7,502 nt of DNA, from NCBI GenBank assembly GCA_021780625.1, contig JAJXYI010000616.1, positions 1 through 7,502 of the forward strand. Reading direction: 5' to 3'. Under the pieces are notes generated by a model that saw only the letters and a program-made list of their open reading frames with translations, searched no databases and was not told where the DNA came from. This stretch comes from a bacterium (GTDB lineage Bacteria > Verrucomicrobiota > Verrucomicrobiae > Opitutales > Opitutaceae). The translations under genes and the position numbers were made by a program. Positions 6,614-7,502 of this stretch are shown in pieces; positions within the stretch are counted from its first letter, which is position 1; the number at the start of each line of letters is the position of its first letter.

Positions 6614-6848
6614 GGCATTAAACCTTAATTCGGCAGGAGACGTGAACAGCAGGAAACGAAGATAACAAAGAAGGTTGAGCCAAGCGATTGTGCGAAATCG
6701 TCGAATCAAGATCGACTCACCCAATCGGTGAATAAATCAACGCTCTCAATTCTGGGGTAAGCGGTTTGTTCTTCGTTCTCTTCGTTGCCTTCTGTTCACT
6801 GCATCTTTTCGGTTTTTAAGAGCGCTGGACCCGGTTCCCGGTTCGTGA
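6614..6848. other. Non-coding region between symporter operon and M24 peptidase gene
   Basis: The two flanking genes converge, so this 235-bp stretch needs no promoter. Most of it is the 158-bp inverted-repeat element at 6642-6799. It also holds a small AT-rich palindrome, ATTAA-ACC-TTAAT (6617-6629), and a 7-bp tandem repeat, CCCGGTT twice (6830-6843), next to the peptidase stop codon. It is visibly richer in A and T than the flanking genes. I see no protein-coding frame with family character and no tRNA. Confidence 0.6.
6642..6799. repeat. 158-bp element with 31-nt imperfect inverted terminal arms
   Basis: The left arm (6642-6672) and right arm (6769-6799) pair antiparallel at 27 of 31 positions without gaps; the outer eight pairs (GTGAACAG/CTGTTCAC) are perfect. 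The left arm is purine-rich with an AAG/GAA rhythm and the right arm is its pyrimidine-rich complement. The 96-nt spacer holds three adjacent 5-bp hairpins: CGATT/AATCG (6685-6700), GTCGA/TCGAC (6700-6716) and TCACC/GGTGA (6717-6731). The whole could fold as a long stem with a branched head. It could be a non-autonomous mobile element (MITE-like), a dispersed intergenic repeat, or a structured RNA. No transposase or clear target-site duplication is seen. Lying between convergent genes, it might also end the minus-strand peptidase transcript. Confidence 0.8.
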
Positions 6849-7502
6849 CTACGGGAGGTGTTTGGGAATCGCCGCAGTGAGCACCACTGGGTCTCCGTCA
6901 GTGACGAGCACGTCGTCCTCGATCCTGACGCCGCCGAGATGCTTGACCCGGTCGATGCGCTCCCAGTCGACACACTCCGCAAACCGGGCCCGCCGCAGGG
7001 GATCGTCGAGCAGTGGTGGGATGAAGTAGAGTCCGGGCTCGATGGTGACGACATAGTGCTCCGCCAGCGGCAGGTCCATCCGGAGTGTCCGCAGGCTCGG
7101 CCGCGGATCGCGCGCACGGCCAGGATACAGGCCGCTCGCGTCGCGGACGCCGAGCCCGACCATGTGTCCGATGCCATGCGGGAAAAACAAGGCATGGACT
7201 TCGCGGTCGACCAGGTCCTGGGCGTTGCCGCGCATGATGCCGAGGGAGATCAGTCCTTCGGTCATGGCCACCGCACAGGAGAGATGAATGTCCTTCCACT
7301 CCCGCCCTGGGCGGCACTGCGCTATGGCGCGCTGCTGCGCAGACAGAACCACGGAGTACAGGTCGCGCTGGAATGCGGTCGCCGACGATCCTGCCAGGAA
7401 GGTGCGGGTGACGTCGGCGGTGTATCGGCCGATTTGGGCGCCGGCATCGATCAACACGAAGTCACCGTCTCCGACAGGGCGCGTGGAGGGTGGAAAGTGG
7501 AG
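6849..7502 (-). CDS. M24 family metallopeptidase (Xaa-Pro aminopeptidase/dipeptidase type), C-terminal part
   Basis: The 217 visible residues form most of the pita-bread catalytic domain of M24B peptidases, which cleave an X-Pro bond using two metal ions and are normally cytosolic. The five expected metal ligands are present: Asp19 (LIDAGA), Asp30 (TADVTRTF), His113 (PHGIGHMVGLGVRD), Glu155 (VTIEPGLYF) and Glu195 (GVRIEDDVLVT), numbered from the first visible residue. A usual Val-His-Asp after the His ligand reads Val-Arg-Asp here (Arg120). The gene ends at a TAG codon (6849-6851) after IPKHLP. The N-terminal domain and start lie beyond the right edge; an internal GTG at 7457 is not the start, because the family sequence continues upstream (LHFPPSTRPVGDGDF). 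Choosing between PepP-like aminopeptidase and PepQ-like prolidase needs the missing part. It converges on the symporter operon. Confidence 0.93.
   Translation of the reverse strand, partial: LHFPPSTRPVGDGDFVLIDAGAQIGRYTADVTRTFLAGSSATAFQRDLYSVVLSAQQRAIAQCRPGREWKDIHLSCAVAMTEGLISLGIMRGNAQDLVDREVHALFFPHGIGHMVGLGVRDASGLYPGRARDPRPSLRTLRMDLPLAEHYVVTIEPGLYFIPPLLDDPLRRARFAECVDWERIDRVKHLGGVRIEDDVLVTDGDPVVLTAAIPKHLP

Noticed and set aside
6830..6843. Tandem CCCGGTT repeat after the peptidase gene
   Set aside because: Two copies of seven bases in GC-rich DNA are unremarkable and form no good stem.
1..7502. CRISPR array, tRNA, rRNA, insertion sequence or prophage
   Set aside because: I looked for regularly spaced repeats, cloverleaf-like genes, transposase or integrase motifs and phage genes and found none.

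Overview
The window is high-GC bacterial chromosome carrying ordinary housekeeping and transport genes. It shows no phage, insertion sequence, CRISPR array, tRNA or rRNA that I can recognise. GC-rich coding, protein families and pyrimidine-rich leaders without Shine-Dalgarno sites recall Verrucomicrobiota (Opitutaceae-like). That placement is an impression from memory, not a measurement.

Layout, left to right. (1) 1-559, minus: the N-terminal glutaminase half of an asparagine synthase-like amidotransferase, cut by the window edge. (2) 560-825: non-coding, with several small hairpins. (3) 826-1365, minus: a DJ-1/PfpI (YajL-like) protein. (4) 1383-2287, plus: an atypical SDR, NAD-dependent epimerase-like (YeeZ-like) gene, starting only 17 bp from the divergent DJ-1 gene and broken by an apparent one-base deletion near 1526. 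(5) 2319-4145, minus: complete typA/bipA GTPase, convergent with the epimerase. (6) 4146-4379: divergent intergenic region with a bulged hairpin at 4256-4295. (7) 4380-6317 and 6339-6554, plus: a sodium:solute symporter and a 71-residue two-helix membrane protein, ending in a strong intrinsic terminator at 6577-6613. (8) 6614-6848: non-coding, dominated by a 158-bp element with 31-nt imperfect inverted arms (27 of 31 pairs). (9) 6849-7502, minus: the C-terminal catalytic part of an M24 metallopeptidase, cut by the right edge.

The genes do not form one pathway. The only convincing operon is symporter plus small membrane protein: same strand, 21-nt gap, shared terminator. Both genes carry the same 13-nt pyrimidine-rich leader at the same distance from their ATG. 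The items most worth a second look are the epimerase frameshift, the 158-bp inverted-repeat element, the shared non-SD leader, and the symporter/small-protein pair. I see no clear new multi-gene system here.
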